Shown: positions 38,758 through 49,245, counted from the stretch's first letter. The stretch is DNA of 64,000 bases from Nitrospirota bacterium (GCA_021828375.1 JAKARS010000002.1:1-64000), one strand, 5' to 3'. The notes: generated from the letters alone by a model not told the origin. Numbers and translations are program-made.

Positions 38758-39624
38758 TTATTCTTCCCCGTTAATCTCCACACTTCTGACATCCTTCCAA
38801 AGCCAGGGCAGTTGTGGCCCATCCTCGAGACTCCCCACCCGCTTTGTGGTGCACGTCGGAGATTCGATCTTTCTCCTTCTCAAGGATGCCGTCATCTCGT
38901 CCTGCCTCTCTGACAGTGTGATGGTGAGCGGCTCGCCTGTTTTTTGGCACCAGATCACGGAATCCCGGAAATATCGATGCGAAGGGGCCCCTCCCCAGAA
39001 GGAAAAATCCCTTCCCAAGGGCCCCCGGAGGGTTTCCAGGGAGCGATCGAGTGCGATGGTCAGGACCTGTTCCAAGGCCGCGACATCATCTTCCGCCCGG
39101 TGTCGCGAGTCGTGCCTGACACCGAGGGATTTGGCCAGGTGTGAGAGCTTATGGTTTTTTTCCCGGGGGAGGAGGCTTTTGAGGATGGGAACAGTATCGA
39201 TCCCCGGATTCCCCAATGGCGCCATGTCTCTGCGCATCAATTCCCGATTGATCATTCCCATGTCGAAGGACAGGTTGTGGGCAATGACGACCTTCCCCTG
39301 GAATTGAATTCCATTCTCTTTCCAGAACTCAAAAAACGTGGGGGAATGCTCCACCATGCTGTCGTCGATTCCATGAATGCGGGTATACATTGGAGGGATG
39401 GGCGTCTCGGGATTGATAAGGGAGGTGATTCTTCCCTTGAGCCCCGATGAGTCCCAGACGGATAGCCCGATCTCGACAATCCGTGCGTCATTGTGGAATA
39501 GCAGCCCTGTCGTCTCCACATCGACAAACAGAAGATCCTCCTCGCCTTCACTCAGATGAAATGTCAGCCCCGGTTCCTTTCCGAATAATGAGTCCCGATC
39601 CCACCAGGATATTTTCCCTGTCAT
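38758..39624 (-). CDS. DnaQ-type (DEDD) 3'-5' exonuclease
   Basis: The exonuclease domain has Exo I in LLFVDVETTG, Exo II in VVIAHNLSFDMG and Exo III in RHRAEDDVAALEQ, where the His gives the DEDDh type. It resembles the PolC/DnaQ proofreading domain and may act in repair or RNA trimming; the substrate is unknown. The last 90 residues are not recognised. The start is taken as ATG 39624, inside the end of mnmA (77-base overlap). Confidence 0.8.
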   Translation of the reverse strand: MTGKISWWDRDSLFGKEPGLTFHLSEGEEDLLFVDVETTGLLFHNDARIVEIGLSVWDSSGLKGRITSLINPETPIPPMYTRIHGIDDSMVEHSPTFFEFWKENGIQFQGKVVIAHNLSFDMGMINRELMRRDMAPLGNPGIDTVPILKSLLPREKNHKLSHLAKSLGVRHDSRHRAEDDVAALEQVLTIALDRSLETLRGPLGRDFSFWGGAPSHRYFRDSVIWCQKTGEPLTITLSERQDEMTASLRRRKIESPTCTTKRVGSLEDGPQLPWLWKDVRSVEINGEE

Positions 39625-40666
39625 AGAATGCCGCCACCTGGCCCTCCACGATGCCATCGTGAGGCTTGTCCAGGCGGAAGCGTCCTGCTTTTGCATCCTC
39701 GACTTCGCACGGGACCGGGGACATCGTCGACCTGAATCTCACGAATAGTTTCCCGAGTGCTTTTCCCTCTGTCTCAAACATTATTCCCAAGGGGCTTTTC
39801 ACTGTGAAGGTGGACTCAAAAAGATCGCTTCGGTCGGAGAGCCAGAGCTGCCTCTTCTGAATGTCGACGGTATGGACATAGAGTCGTCTCCCCCCGGCGA
39901 CAGACAGGCCCTTTCGCTGACCTCTGGTGAGTCCGATCGCCGTGGGGATCGTTCCCAGAGGTTCTCCTGCGATGGTCCGGACATTCCAGGGAAGGGGCTG
40001 CTCCCGGTCGATCTCATGGCGGAGAAATTCTGTCACCCTTTTTTCCGAGACGAAACAGACCTCTTGATTTTCCAAGAGGCCCTCCACCGGAAAGCCAGCC
40101 TCCCGCGCCACTTCCCGGACTTGGGGCTTTGACATCCGACCCACCGGAAAGACGGTATTCTCCGGGGTTAGATCAGGGGTCCGGCTGAGAAAATAGGACT
40201 GGTCCTTGGCAAGGTCATGGGCCATGGCCAGTCCCGAGACGTTGAAATCTTCCGATCTCTTCCAGTAGGTGTAATGGCCTGTCGCCACCTTGGGGATTCC
40301 GTTTTTTTCTGCCCAACGTCTCAGGAGGGGGAGCTTCACCTTTTCATTGCATGAGGTGCAGGGGTTCGGCGTTTCTCCGACCTGATAAGCGCTCTTGAAG
40401 GAGTCAACCACATCAGATTTGAACGACGGTTCTGCATCGACGATGGCAAAGGGGATCTTCAGGATTTTTTGGCAAAGGTACTCAACCATCGGGACATGGC
40501 AACAGGTGCGTTCGCCCCATCCCTTCGAGGACTCCGCTGCATCCTCTCCCCAGAGGCGAAGGATGACCCCTGTGACATCGTATCCCTCTTTTTTGAGGAT
40601 CCATGCCGAAACAGCAGAGTCCACACCTCCGCTCATTCCGATGACAATGCTTTTACTTTTTTTCAT
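39548..40666 (-). CDS. mnmA: tRNA 2-thiouridylase
   Basis: MnmA adds sulfur at C2 of U34 in tRNAs for Lys, Glu and Gln. The PP-loop SGGVDS is at 12-17, and two catalytic Cys lie in NPCTSCNEK and EVCFVSEK. The 372-residue length is typical. It works on the same U34 position as MnmE/MnmG, encoded upstream in the same gene series. It overlaps the bactofilin gene by 14 bases. Confidence 0.96.
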   Translation of the reverse strand: MKKSKSIVIGMSGGVDSAVSAWILKKEGYDVTGVILRLWGEDAAESSKGWGERTCCHVPMVEYLCQKILKIPFAIVDAEPSFKSDVVDSFKSAYQVGETPNPCTSCNEKVKLPLLRRWAEKNGIPKVATGHYTYWKRSEDFNVSGLAMAHDLAKDQSYFLSRTPDLTPENTVFPVGRMSKPQVREVAREAGFPVEGLLENQEVCFVSEKRVTEFLRHEIDREQPLPWNVRTIAGEPLGTIPTAIGLTRGQRKGLSVAGGRRLYVHTVDIQKRQLWLSDRSDLFESTFTVKSPLGIMFETEGKALGKLFVRFRSTMSPVPCEVEDAKAGRFRLDKPHDGIVEGQVAAFYDRENILVGSGLIIRKGTGADISSE

Positions 40667-41042
40667 CGCCTTCGATTGACTTTTCCTTGGACACGCCTGT
40701 GGTCATCTCACAGGTTCCATTGAAAATCACTCCTTCTTCAATCATCAGGACCGGGGTCTTGATCTCACCTTTGATGTTTGACGGTTTGACAAACTGGATG
40801 GCTTCCTGGGCCTGGACCTTTCCATTGATGGTCCCGCCACAGACAATTCGGCCGACATTGACCGTTCCTGTAATGACGGCGCCGTCCCCGACGATGAGGG
40901 TGTTTTTCGAGTGAATTTCGCCTTCGAGAATGCCGTCGATCCTGACCGTTCCTTCGAACTGCAGATATCCCCGGAAAAGTGTTTCTTTTCCAAGAAAGGC
41001 GATGATGTTGCCCTTTCCGGCGTCCTGCCCGTTATGCTTCAT
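40653..41042 (-). CDS. Bactofilin-family cytoskeletal protein
   Basis: A central right-handed beta-helix of about 80 residues with hydrophobic/Gly repeats (GTVRIDGILEGEIHSKNTLIVG and following) is the DUF583/bactofilin core. Short polar tails flank it. Bactofilins form polymers that place cell-wall or chromosome-segregation proteins. Here it overlaps parB by 11 bases, which fits bactofilin-ParABS partnerships known in other bacteria. Confidence 0.9.
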   Translation of the reverse strand: MKHNGQDAGKGNIIAFLGKETLFRGYLQFEGTVRIDGILEGEIHSKNTLIVGDGAVITGTVNVGRIVCGGTINGKVQAQEAIQFVKPSNIKGEIKTPVLMIEEGVIFNGTCEMTTGVSKEKSIEGDEKK

Positions 41043-41898
41043 CCTGTGTTCCTTTTTTTAAAGAGGCCTTCTCCGATAATTTTGTGATCAAATCCTCGAG
41101 TTCGTCCATTCTATTAAAACTGAGCTCGACCTTCCACCCTTTTTTTTCCTTTTTGATTGTGGCCCGGCATTGCAGCGCGGAGCTCAAGACTTCAGAGTTC
41201 TCCCCGATCCATTCCTGTACCTTGCTGTCTTTTTCAATTTTCGCTTTGGGGGCTTTCGCAATCTGCTCTTCCAGCGCTCTCACCGACAATCCCCGGGCGA
41301 TCACCTTGGCGGCCCATTTTCTCTGGGCCTCGGGCTCCAGGGACGAGAGAATTTTGGCATGGCCGAAGGAGATATCACCCTTTCGCAATGACTCTTTCAC
41401 GTCGGGATCCATCTCGAGAAGCCGCAAATAGTTGGCGACCGATGACCTTTTCATCCCGAGGTGTTCCGAGATGTTTTCCTGGGTCCAGTCAAATTCCCGA
41501 GAGAGCCGTTCGAGCCCTTCGCCGATCTCGAGAGGGTTGAGGTCACTTCTTTTGAGATTCTCCACCAGGGCGATTTCCAGCAGCTCCTGATCGGTCAGGT
41601 CTTTGATGATGGCATCAATATCTTGCCATCCCAGCCTCTCGGCGGCTCTGAATCGGCGTTCCCCCGAGACAAGGGTATAGGCTGCGTCTCGCCTGACCAC
41701 GATCACCGGATGGAGGAGCCCGTGTCTTTCGATGGAATGTGTCAGCTCCTCAAGGGATTCTTCCGTGAAGGTCTTTCTCGGTTGAAACGGGTTGGGGTGG
41801 ATTTCCTTCATCGGAATTTTTGTTGTGGGCCCCCCTGTCGATCTTTCTTCATCCCCATAGAGCGAATCGATTCCTCTTCCAAGGCTGATCTTAGCCAT
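41032..41898 (-). CDS. parB: Chromosome partitioning protein ParB
   Basis: ParB binds parS and spreads on DNA as a CTP-dependent clamp. The N-terminal segment IPMKEIHPNPFQPRKTF and the box LVSGERRFRAAERLG (CTP-binding arginine region) are present, followed by a helix-turn-helix (NISEHLGMKRSSVANYLRLLEMD) and a C-terminal dimer domain. It overlaps parA by eight bases. A matching parS lies 785 bases upstream. Confidence 0.96.
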   Translation of the reverse strand: MAKISLGRGIDSLYGDEERSTGGPTTKIPMKEIHPNPFQPRKTFTEESLEELTHSIERHGLLHPVIVVRRDAAYTLVSGERRFRAAERLGWQDIDAIIKDLTDQELLEIALVENLKRSDLNPLEIGEGLERLSREFDWTQENISEHLGMKRSSVANYLRLLEMDPDVKESLRKGDISFGHAKILSSLEPEAQRKWAAKVIARGLSVRALEEQIAKAPKAKIEKDSKVQEWIGENSEVLSSALQCRATIKKEKKGWKVELSFNRMDELEDLITKLSEKASLKKGTQDEA

Positions 41899-42661
41899 AG
41901 GCCAGAATCTCCTTTGCTAATGTCATGTAGGATTGGGCCCCCTTGGAGAGCACATCATAGAGGACAGCGGGTTTACCGTGGCTGGGTGCCTCGCCGAGAG
42001 TGACGTTTCGGGGGATCACACAGGAAAAGACCTCGTCGGGAAAATGCTTTTTCAGCTCCTCGAGGACTGAGGTCGACAATTTGTTTCTTTTGTCGTACAT
42101 CGTTGGGAGAATTCCCTCAATCTTCAGTCCCGGGTTCCATCTCTGCCGTACGCGTTCCATGGTTTTGACGAGTTGTCCCAGACCCTCCAGGGCAAAAAAC
42201 TCACACTGGACCGGAATCAGGACTGAGTTGGCTGCCACGAGGGCATTGAGCGTTATAAATCCCAAGGAGGGAGGACAGTCCAAAATGATGTAATCGTACC
42301 GGGAGCTCTCGGGCTGGGCCAGCCTCTCCTTGAGAATGTTCGCCCTCTCATTGGGGTCGGCTCCCGCCACCTCCGGCTCAAATCCTGCCATGGCGACGGA
42401 GCAGGGAATGGCATCGAGAAAGGGAAGGGCGGTTTTCTTGAGAACCTCGGCCATCGTCTTTTTCCCCGAGAGGAATTCGTAGGAAGAGGAGGGAGGGAGT
42501 CCGGCTGTCAGTCCCAGACCGCTTGAAGTGTTTGACTGAGGGTCAAGGTCGATGACGAGCACTTTTTTTTCTTCGACGGCCAGAGAGGCCGCAAGATTGA
42601 TTGTTGTGGTCGTCTTTCCCACCCCGCCTTTTTGGTTGGCAATAGCGACTATCTGGGCCAT
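41891..42661 (-). CDS. parA: Chromosome partitioning ATPase ParA (Soj)
   Basis: The 256-residue protein starts at ATG 42661 (MAQIVAIANQKGG), with GGAGGAG upstream. The deviant Walker A KGGVGKTT is at residues 11-18, with Walker A' and B in VLVIDLDPQ and YIILDCPPS. The longer open frame adds 38 unconserved residues that run over parS, so the shorter start is preferred. Confidence 0.97.
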   Translation of the reverse strand: MAQIVAIANQKGGVGKTTTTINLAASLAVEEKKVLVIDLDPQSNTSSGLGLTAGLPPSSSYEFLSGKKTMAEVLKKTALPFLDAIPCSVAMAGFEPEVAGADPNERANILKERLAQPESSRYDYIILDCPPSLGFITLNALVAANSVLIPVQCEFFALEGLGQLVKTMERVRQRWNPGLKIEGILPTMYDKRNKLSTSVLEELKKHFPDEVFSCVIPRNVTLGEAPSHGKPAVLYDVLSKGAQSYMTLAKEILAYG

Positions 42662-42682
42662 TTTCTTTACTCCTCCCGTGAA

Positions 42683-42698
42683 TGTTCCACGTGGAACA
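42683..42698. promoter_or_regulatory. parS centromere site
   Basis: TGTTCCACGTGGAACA is a perfect 16-bp palindrome and matches the bacterial parS consensus. It lies between parA and rsmG, next to the ParB gene that should bind it. Confidence 0.95.
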
Positions 42699-42707
42699 TT
42701 TTGAAAA

Positions 42708-43310
42708 TCAGCCTGAAAATTCAAGGAGAAAAAGGGAAAAGGTGATGTGTTTTTCCCACTCTCGAACCCCCCCATTTATGACACAGGAGAGGAGAGGTTG
42801 GCAAGCAAGATGAGGATCTTTTCCGAACCGGATGAAAAAGGCCGGGGGGGAAAGATGTCTCTTGACATTTTTGTCAGAGAGAAAATCGTGGACGGTGATG
42901 GCCTTCATGAAGACCAGAGGGGAAAAGACAGGTGAGTCTAGGGCGGGAACTACGGTGACATTTGAAAGTGAAAGATGGCGTGAGACATGATCCAGAAAGA
43001 TTCGCTTCTTCTGAACCCTCTCCACGAGAAGGTAGGAGTGGTCGTGGTCGAGAAGGGCCATGATCAGGCCGGGTGAGCCATTGCCTGATCCGAAGTCAAT
43101 GCGCGGGAGGGAATTCGGGAGGCGGCCCTGGAGGGCATGAAAGGCCAGAATGGGTTCCAGGAGAAGATGTTCCCGAACCTGTTCCTGGGAGTGATATCCC
43201 GTGAGACGAATGTGGGTGTTCCACTCCAGCAGAAGGGAGGTGTAGTGGTCGAGGGCGGTCATCTGCCGGGGAGTCAGGGAGGGGCAGAGCGTCTTGTGGG
43301 TGGGATTCAT
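42708..43310 (-). CDS. rsmG: 16S rRNA m7G527 methyltransferase
   Basis: RsmG methylates G527 of 16S rRNA. The SAM motif is in [17 protein letters not shown] and a second conserved segment is [15 protein letters not shown]. It is 200 residues and somewhat diverged, with many Ser, His and Leu, unlike the genes around it. It overlaps mnmG by four bases, the classic mnmG-rsmG order. Confidence 0.9.
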   Translation of the reverse strand: MNPTHKTLCPSLTPRQMTALDHYTSLLLEWNTHIRLTGYHSQEQVREHLLLEPILAFHALQGRLPNSLPRIDFGSGNGSPGLIMALLDHDHSYLLVERVQKKRIFLDHVSRHLSLSNVTVVPALDSPVFSPLVFMKAITVHDFLSDKNVKRHLSPPAFFIRFGKDPHLACQPLLSCVINGGVREWEKHITFSLFLLEFSG

Positions 43311-45148
43311 GCCGAGGGAGGGAGCTCTTTTGTGAGGTAGATCCGGAGAAGATCGATGGCCCCTGGGGTCATTCCCCGTAAGGAGAGCGCCTGATGGAGG
43401 GTGGTGGGACGGGATTTTCTGAGGCGCGTTCGAACCTCGTTGGAGAGGCCCGGAATGTCCAGTTCAAAAAAGGAGGGGGGGATGGGAAGATCTGACATCC
43501 GGTCCCATCGCTCCATGGAGATTCGGACGTAGCCTTCGTATTTGATGTCCTGCTCCAAGGCGTCGATCCAGAGGGGGGGGACAGTCGAAAAATCGATGCC
43601 TTGTTGCTGAAGGATCTGTCGAAGGGTCACATCGGGGGAGCGAAGACGGTGGTGGAGCGTTTTCCCTTCCTGACGGGAGGAGTGCAGGAGCGCCCTCAGC
43701 GAGTTCTGATAATCGATCCGGGCATTGAAGGCGTCAATCTGTGGAGGGGAGAGCAGTCCCAGGGCGAGGGCCTGAGGGGTCATTCTCTCCACCGCATTGT
43801 CATTTCGAATGTAGAGCCGGTTCTCTGCGCGGCTGGTGAACATCCGGTAGGGTTCATCAATGCTGTGGGTCACAAGATCATCGACCATGACCCCGATATA
43901 GGAGGATTGACGGTCGGGAGTCCAGGAGGAAAGTCCTTGTGACTGTCGGGCGGCATTGATTCCTGCCACAAGACCTTGTCCGGCCGCCTCCTCATATCCT
44001 GTCGTTCCGTTGATCTGTCCGGCTAAAAAGAGATTGGGGGTCGATTTGACCGCCAGGGTATGGTGGAGCTGATCGGGGAAGACAAAGTCGTACTCCACCG
44101 CATAGCCGGGGCGAAGAATGATGGCGTTTTCAAGCCCGGGAATGGAGGAAAGAATTTGCTCCTGAACATCGACCGGGAGGCTGGTGGAGATGCCATTCGG
44201 ATAGAACTCATCGACATCAAGACCTTCGGGTTCGATAAAGATATGGTGGGTCAAGTGTTCCGGAAACTTCACGATCTTGTCTTCGATCGAGGGGCAATAC
44301 CGGGGGCCGATCCCATGGATTTTCCCGGAATAGAGGGGTGACCTGTCCAGGTTCTTCTGAATGATGTCGCGGGTCTCTGGGGTGGTGTGTGTCAAATAAC
44401 AGGGAAGAGGAGGGCCTCCGAAGAAAAGAGCCTCGGGTGGGGGAGAGAGCTGGGAGAAAAAAGGAAGAGGCTGATCTCCGGGCTGGGGGTCCATCCGGGA
44501 AAAATCGATGGAACGACCAAGAAGTCTTGGGGGGGTTCCCGTCTTGAGGCGTCCGAGGGAAAGTCCGCATTCCCCGGAGAGAAAGTGAGAGAGTGAAAGG
44601 GATGATCGTTCGCCGCCCCTCCCCCCCGAGGTGGAGGAAAGACCAATATGAAGATGGCCATTCAGGAAGGTTCCTGAGGTGAGGACAAGGGCGTCAAAGG
44701 AAATTCGTGATCCGTCGGAGAGAGCGAGGGAGGAAAGACGATCTCCGGATCGCTCGAGAGAGACGACCTCCCCCTGTCGAAGAAAAAGGAGGGGGTGGGA
44801 GTCCAAAAGGCGGCGAGAGAGTGTCCGATAACGGTGACGGTCGCATTGGGCACGAATGGCCTGGACGGCGGCTCCTTTCCGGGTATTCAGGACCCGGAGC
44901 TGAAGGGCCGACTGGTCGGCAAGAGCGCCCATGGCCCCGCCCATCGCATCAATTTCCCGGACAATATGGCCTTTTCCAATTCCCCCAACGGAGGGATTGC
45001 AAGACATTTGACCGATGAAATCAAGGTGGAGGGTCAGAAGAAGGGTGCGTGATCCCTGGCGAGCCGAGGCATAGGCGGCCTCAATGCCGGCATGTCCTCC
45101 CCCCACAACGACGACATCCCAATGATTCTTTTCACGAGGTTGGGTCAT
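43307..45148 (-). CDS. mnmG: tRNA uridine-34 carboxymethylaminomethyl enzyme, FAD subunit
   Basis: MnmG (GidA) works with MnmE to modify U34 of tRNAs. The FAD-binding motif is [10 protein letters not shown] near the N-terminus, and the GidA signature [26 protein letters not shown] lies around residues 375-400. The 613 residues are normal. The coding strand is markedly pyrimidine-rich compared with the parA and yidC regions. Confidence 0.96.
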   Translation of the reverse strand: MTQPREKNHWDVVVVGGGHAGIEAAYASARQGSRTLLLTLHLDFIGQMSCNPSVGGIGKGHIVREIDAMGGAMGALADQSALQLRVLNTRKGAAVQAIRAQCDRHRYRTLSRRLLDSHPLLFLRQGEVVSLERSGDRLSSLALSDGSRISFDALVLTSGTFLNGHLHIGLSSTSGGRGGERSSLSLSHFLSGECGLSLGRLKTGTPPRLLGRSIDFSRMDPQPGDQPLPFFSQLSPPPEALFFGGPPLPCYLTHTTPETRDIIQKNLDRSPLYSGKIHGIGPRYCPSIEDKIVKFPEHLTHHIFIEPEGLDVDEFYPNGISTSLPVDVQEQILSSIPGLENAIILRPGYAVEYDFVFPDQLHHTLAVKSTPNLFLAGQINGTTGYEEAAGQGLVAGINAARQSQGLSSWTPDRQSSYIGVMVDDLVTHSIDEPYRMFTSRAENRLYIRNDNAVERMTPQALALGLLSPPQIDAFNARIDYQNSLRALLHSSRQEGKTLHHRLRSPDVTLRQILQQQGIDFSTVPPLWIDALEQDIKYEGYVRISMERWDRMSDLPIPPSFFELDIPGLSNEVRTRLRKSRPTTLHQALSLRGMTPGAIDLLRIYLTKELPPSA

Positions 45149-45149
45149 T

Positions 45150-46472
45150 TTATTTTCCTAGGCAAAAGCGGGAAAAAACCCGATCGTAGATTTCTTCGGT
45201 GGAAATCATACCCGTTCCATCTTCCAATAGATTGCGTGCCTCTTCAAGGGAGGAAAGGGCCAGATCGAAGGCATTGGATCGGAGAGAGTCTTCGGCCTGG
45301 GTCAGGGCCTTCAAAAAAGAAGAGAGGGCCTGGGACTGGCGCTCGGAATCCAAAAGGGGATTCGAAGTGGTATGGTGCGAGTAAAAGTCTTCGGCAAGAG
45401 ACACGAGGGCGTCAAGGAGGCGCCGCAGGCCTTTTCTGGTGCGGGCCGAGACGACAAAGTCGGGAAGGAGCGTGGGGGGATGAGGCGCAAGATCGGCCTT
45501 GTTCCAGATCGTAAAGGATGGGGTCCGGGTGGAAAAGGGAAGAGTCGCGAGTGTCTCCGGCGAGGTGACCCAAAGGAGACGGTCGACGTGGGCGATCGTT
45601 TTTTTGGCCTTGGAAATTCCCATGCCCTCGATCAGATCATTGGAAGAGCGAAAGCCAGCCGAATCCAGAAGAAGAAGATCCCCAAAGGGAAGGGAGAGGC
45701 GACCCTCGAGGAGATCGCGGGTCGTTCCAGGGTAGGGAGACACAATGGCACGGTCAGACTGGAGAAGGCGGTTAAAAAGAGAGGATTTTCCGGAGTTGGG
45801 GGGACCCGCCAGCAGGACTGAGAAGGAAGAAAAGACGCGTCGGTTTTTTCGAAAAAGAGAGAGTTGTTCGCGAGAGAGGCCCTGAAGGGCGTGAATTTTC
45901 GGAAAAAGGAGAGAGTGGGAATAGGCGTGTTCGGAGTCAGTCAATTCCTCAGGGTAGTCAAGAAAGGCATAAAAGGAGGCAAGTAAATCGAGAAAGGCCT
46001 CTTTGATCGTGACAAGGGGATGATCTTCCGGATGGGAGAAGGAGGAATGCGCCGACAAAAAGTCCCCATAGGTCGGGGCCGTAATCATCCGGTGGAGAGA
46101 TTCGGCCTTGAGGAGGGAGATCTTCCCGTTCTGATAGGCACGCAGGGAAAATTCTCCCGGTTTTGCCTGTCGGATTCCGCACTCTTCGATGGAATGCAGA
46201 ATGGCTCGGATATTTTGAGGGTTCCCATGGGCATGGATCTCGACCACATCTTCCCCGGTAAAGGATTGCGGCGCGGGAAAAAAAAGGACAAGGACGGAGT
46301 CAATGGCCTGTCCATGGGTTCTTAGTGTCAGAAGGGACGCTTTTCGAGGGGCCGGGCAGGGGGACTCAGGAAAAAGAGGCTGAATCCGGGGCCAGAGATT
46401 GGCTCCCGAAAGACGAAGAATGCCGACGGGCTGCGGAACGAGGGCCGTCACCGGAGCGACGATGGAGTCCAT
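45150..46472 (-). CDS. mnmE: tRNA-modifying GTPase MnmE
   Basis: The folate-binding N-domain, helical domain and inserted GTPase domain are present. G1 is [11 protein letters not shown]2 TTRD, G3 DSAG and G4 NKAD, and the C-terminal C-x-G-K ends the protein as FCLGK. At 440 residues it is slightly short, and several usually conserved blocks in the N-domain are altered. It partners MnmG, encoded one base downstream. Confidence 0.95.
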   Translation of the reverse strand: MDSIVAPVTALVPQPVGILRLSGANLWPRIQPLFPESPCPAPRKASLLTLRTHGQAIDSVLVLFFPAPQSFTGEDVVEIHAHGNPQNIRAILHSIEECGIRQAKPGEFSLRAYQNGKISLLKAESLHRMITAPTYGDFLSAHSSFSHPEDHPLVTIKEAFLDLLASFYAFLDYPEELTDSEHAYSHSLLFPKIHALQGLSREQLSLFRKNRRVFSSFSVLLAGPPNSGKSSLFNRLLQSDRAIVSPYPGTTRDLLEGRLSLPFGDLLLLDSAGFRSSNDLIEGMGISKAKKTIAHVDRLLWVTSPETLATLPFSTRTPSFTIWNKADLAPHPPTLLPDFVVSARTRKGLRRLLDALVSLAEDFYSHHTTSNPLLDSERQSQALSSFLKALTQAEDSLRSNAFDLALSSLEEARNLLEDGTGMISTEEIYDRVFSRFCLGK

Positions 46473-46496
46473 GGCTAGGAACTCTCGACGAAGGCC

Positions 46497-48050
46497 TTAT
46501 TTGGCAGGAATTGTTTTGAAGACATAACGCATGAGCACATATTGTTGTCCGATGGTCAGAAGATTGTTGACAATCCAGTAGAGAACAAGTCCAGAGGGAA
46601 AATTCAGGAAAAAGAAGGTCATCACAACCGGAAGGAAAAGCATGATCCGCCGTTGCATCGGGTCCGGAGTCGACGGTGTGAGCTTGGTTTGGATCACCAT
46701 GGTAATCCCCATGATGATGGGGAAGATGTAATAGGGGTCCTTGATGGAAAGATCGTGGATCCAGAGAAGAAAGGGGGCCTGTCTCAGCTCGACGGTGTTG
46801 TTCAGGATGTTGTAAAGGGCCACAAAAACAGGAATTTGGACAATGACGGGAAGACAACCGCCTAACGGGTTGATGCGGCGTTCCTTGTACAGCTCCATCA
46901 TGGCGGCATTGAGTTGGGCCTTGTCGTCCTTGAATTTTGCCTGGAGCTTTTTGATCTCAGGCTGCAGCTGTTGCATTTGATTCATGGAGCGGAAGGACAT
47001 ATAGGCCAAGGGAGAAAAAAGGATCTTGATCAGAAGCGTCACGAAGATGATGGCAAATCCGTAATTTTGCATGTGCGTATAAAGGGTGGAGAGAAAGACG
47101 AAAAGAAACTTGGCAAGGAAGCTGACAAGAGTGATCCGTCCAAAGAGAAACCAGCCAAAATCGACGGTATCGAGAAGTCCCGGTTCGGCTGACTTCAGGA
47201 GGGAGTATCTCTTCGGCTCTCCGGTGAGGGTGAGGGTGGCATGAGCATTGTTGAAGGAAAGCCGGAGAAAGGAGTTGGTCTTGTCCTTGATGATTTCGGT
47301 GGAGGCAGGGAAGCCTTTGAGGGAGATATATCCAATGAAGTATTTGGTTTCATTTCCGACCCAGGTGAGGGAGGTCGGAGGGAAGACCTCGGAAATGTCC
47401 TTTTTGAACTCATTCATCTTTCCATCGGGAGTGCCGTAAATGGGACCCTGGAATTCCGTTCCGATAAATTGGGTTTCATCGGACATCCCGAAATTCAGTC
47501 CGGGAAGAAAGACAAGGTGAAGATGGTCCGGATTGTCCACCGTGACGGACACATGATATCCCTGGGGAGCCAGGGTATAGGAGAGGGTCACCGGGTGGTT
47601 GTTGAAGGAGTAAACAAGGGAAAGAGTGGACGGAGTGGTGGCCACGAGATTGTTGGAGGGGAGGGGGGCTCCATTGTAGGCCGTTCGAACAAGCGTCAGA
47701 GGAAGAAGTCCATTCTTGTCTTGAACGACAAGACCTCCCCCCATGAATCCTGGCTTTGAGCGAAGAAGATCAATATTCGATTTCTTGTCGGAGGTGAAGT
47801 AGGAGAGGAGTTTCCATCCGGTCATCGTGCCGGAGGTCTGGGAGAAGGAGAGGCGGATGTCTTTGTTCGAAAGGGAAAGAAGGGAGGACTCCATATCGTT
47901 GATCATCGGGACAGAAATCAGATTGGAGGAAATGATTCCCTTGCCATTCGTCGGAGGCGGAGATGCGGACTGGTGAGTGGAGAAATAGTAATAAAGAAGA
48001 AAGTTAAAGCCCAGGACGATGGCAATGAGGGGAAGCATTTTCTTTAACAT
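46497..48050 (-). CDS. yidC: Membrane insertase YidC
   Basis: A first membrane segment (about 8-22) anchors a large periplasmic beta-domain (about 50-310), followed by the conserved five-helix insertase core. The core includes the basic cytoplasmic loop QPEIKKLQAKFKDDKAQL and the segment INPLGGCLPVIVQIPVFVALY. YidC inserts proteins alone or with SecYEG. It lies between yidD and mnmE, as in most bacteria. Confidence 0.97.
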   Translation of the reverse strand: MLKKMLPLIAIVLGFNFLLYYYFSTHQSASPPPTNGKGIISSNLISVPMINDMESSLLSLSNKDIRLSFSQTSGTMTGWKLLSYFTSDKKSNIDLLRSKPGFMGGGLVVQDKNGLLPLTLVRTAYNGAPLPSNNLVATTPSTLSLVYSFNNHPVTLSYTLAPQGYHVSVTVDNPDHLHLVFLPGLNFGMSDETQFIGTEFQGPIYGTPDGKMNEFKKDISEVFPPTSLTWVGNETKYFIGYISLKGFPASTEIIKDKTNSFLRLSFNNAHATLTLTGEPKRYSLLKSAEPGLLDTVDFGWFLFGRITLVSFLAKFLFVFLSTLYTHMQNYGFAIIFVTLLIKILFSPLAYMSFRSMNQMQQLQPEIKKLQAKFKDDKAQLNAAMMELYKERRINPLGGCLPVIVQIPVFVALYNILNNTVELRQAPFLLWIHDLSIKDPYYIFPIIMGITMVIQTKLTPSTPDPMQRRIMLFLPVVMTFFFLNFPSGLVLYWIVNNLLTIGQQYVLMRYVFKTIPAK

Positions 48051-48085
48051 CTAAATGGCACTTTCTTTATTGTGTGGTGAGGAGG

Positions 48086-48286
48086 TCATGGAAAGTCGAT
48101 GCCACCGGGATGAAAGGGGTGACACCGCAGAATCCTGAAAATGGATTTGATCAGGGCTCGATGAAATGGATATTGGTTGAAGGACAGGCGGGCGTATTCA
48201 GAGCAGGAAGGATAAAAACGGCAGGATTGGGGGAGAAAAGGAGAGATATACCTCTGATAGAGAGAAATCAAACCCTGCATCGTCAT
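48086..48286 (-). CDS. yidD: YidD, membrane insertion efficiency factor
   Basis: The 66-residue protein has the family core [23 protein letters not shown], with three cysteines, then [11 protein letters not shown]. It aids YidC-dependent insertion at the membrane. Its start overlaps the rnpA stop by four bases. Confidence 0.95.
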   Translation of the reverse strand: MTMQGLISLYQRYISPFLPQSCRFYPSCSEYARLSFNQYPFHRALIKSIFRILRCHPFHPGGIDFP

Positions 48287-48606
48287 GCCTTCAGCCGTGA
48301 AAGCGTTTTTCGGGCCTGAACCATCTGGTCGAGTAACTGATCAAAGGACGTAGTCAGCGCGGGATTCCGGCCCATGATGACATAAAAACCCGGAGGGAAG
48401 CCAACGGTTAATCGATAGGCTTCCCTGAGGCGTCTCCGGACACGGTTTCTGAAAACAGCCTTCCCTATCTTTTTTCCCACGAGTACGCTGAGACGATAGT
48501 CGCTGGAATTCTGACAGAGAAGGACAAAGGCCGAGGAGACGACCTTTATGCCGGGAGATTCGATGATGCGTTGGATTTCACCACGGGTAAGCGAGACAGG
48601 CTTCAA
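48283..48606 (-). CDS. rnpA: RNase P protein component
   Basis: The 107-residue basic protein has the RNR signature in [16 protein letters not shown]. It assists the rnpB RNA in 5' tRNA processing. The only standard start is TTG 48606, 12 bases after rpmH. It overlaps yidD, in the conserved rpmH-rnpA-yidD-yidC order. Confidence 0.95.
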   Translation of the reverse strand: MKPVSLTRGEIQRIIESPGIKVVSSAFVLLCQNSSDYRLSVLVGKKIGKAVFRNRVRRRLREAYRLTVGFPPGFYVIMGRNPALTTSFDQLLDQMVQARKTLSRLKA

Positions 48607-48618
48607 TCTCGAGTCGCT

Positions 48619-48753
48619 TTAAACGGAAAGCTTGTAGCGACCCTTTGCCCGTCTTTTTTTGAGAACTTTTCTCCCGGCCGTTGTGGCCATGCGTTTTCTG
48701 AAGCCGTGGGTGCGGGCACGGCGAAGATTGCTGGGATTAAAGGTCAAAGACAT
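48619..48753 (-). CDS. rpmH: 50S ribosomal protein L34
   Basis: The 44-residue product reads [18 protein letters not shown], followed by [20 protein letters not shown] and RYKLSV, an unmistakable L34. It starts at ATG 48753. It lies between rplI and rnpA. Confidence 0.96.
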   Translation of the reverse strand: MSLTFNPSNLRRARTHGFRKRMATTAGRKVLKKRRAKGRYKLSV

Positions 48754-48783
48754 GAAAAACTCCTTCTTAAGTTATTCGAAAAA

Positions 48784-49245
48784 TTACTGCGCAGTCTCCG
48801 GAACAATCTGGATCTTGAGGGAGCAGTGAACCCCATGACCGAGGTTGACGGAGAGAACATGTTCGCCGAGCTCGCGAAGAGGAGATTCAATATGAATCTG
48901 CTTCTTGTCGAGGGCCACCTTGTGGGCGGAGAGGAGGTCAACGATATGCATGGAGGTGACAGATCCGAAGATCTTGTCGTTTTGTCCCACCTTCACCGGA
49001 ACGGAAAGAACAAGTTCGGAGAGGGTCTGCGCCAAGGTCTGGAGGCGTTCCTTTTCTTTCAGGGCCGCCTTCCGGATTTTTTCCTTATGCACTTCAAGAG
49101 CGGCAATTTCCGATTTTCCTGCGAGAACACACAGTTGGTTCGGAAGAAGATAGTTGCGGGCATATCCGGAAGATACGGACACAAGATCACCGGCATCGCC
49201 AAGATTGTCAATGTTCTGTTTCAGGATAACGTTCGTCTTGCCCAT
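48784..49245 (-). CDS. rplI: 50S ribosomal protein L9
   Basis: L9 binds 23S rRNA and limits frameshifting. The 153 residues have the N-domain (GDLVSVSSGYARNYLLPNQL), a long linking helix (KEKIRKAALKEKERLQ) and the C-domain. It is the first gene of the minus-strand series and has a promoter at 49280-49308. Finding rplI rather than dnaA upstream of rpmH is unusual. Confidence 0.96.
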   Translation of the reverse strand: MGKTNVILKQNIDNLGDAGDLVSVSSGYARNYLLPNQLCVLAGKSEIAALEVHKEKIRKAALKEKERLQTLAQTLSELVLSVPVKVGQNDKIFGSVTSMHIVDLLSAHKVALDKKQIHIESPLRELGEHVLSVNLGHGVHCSLKIQIVPETAQ

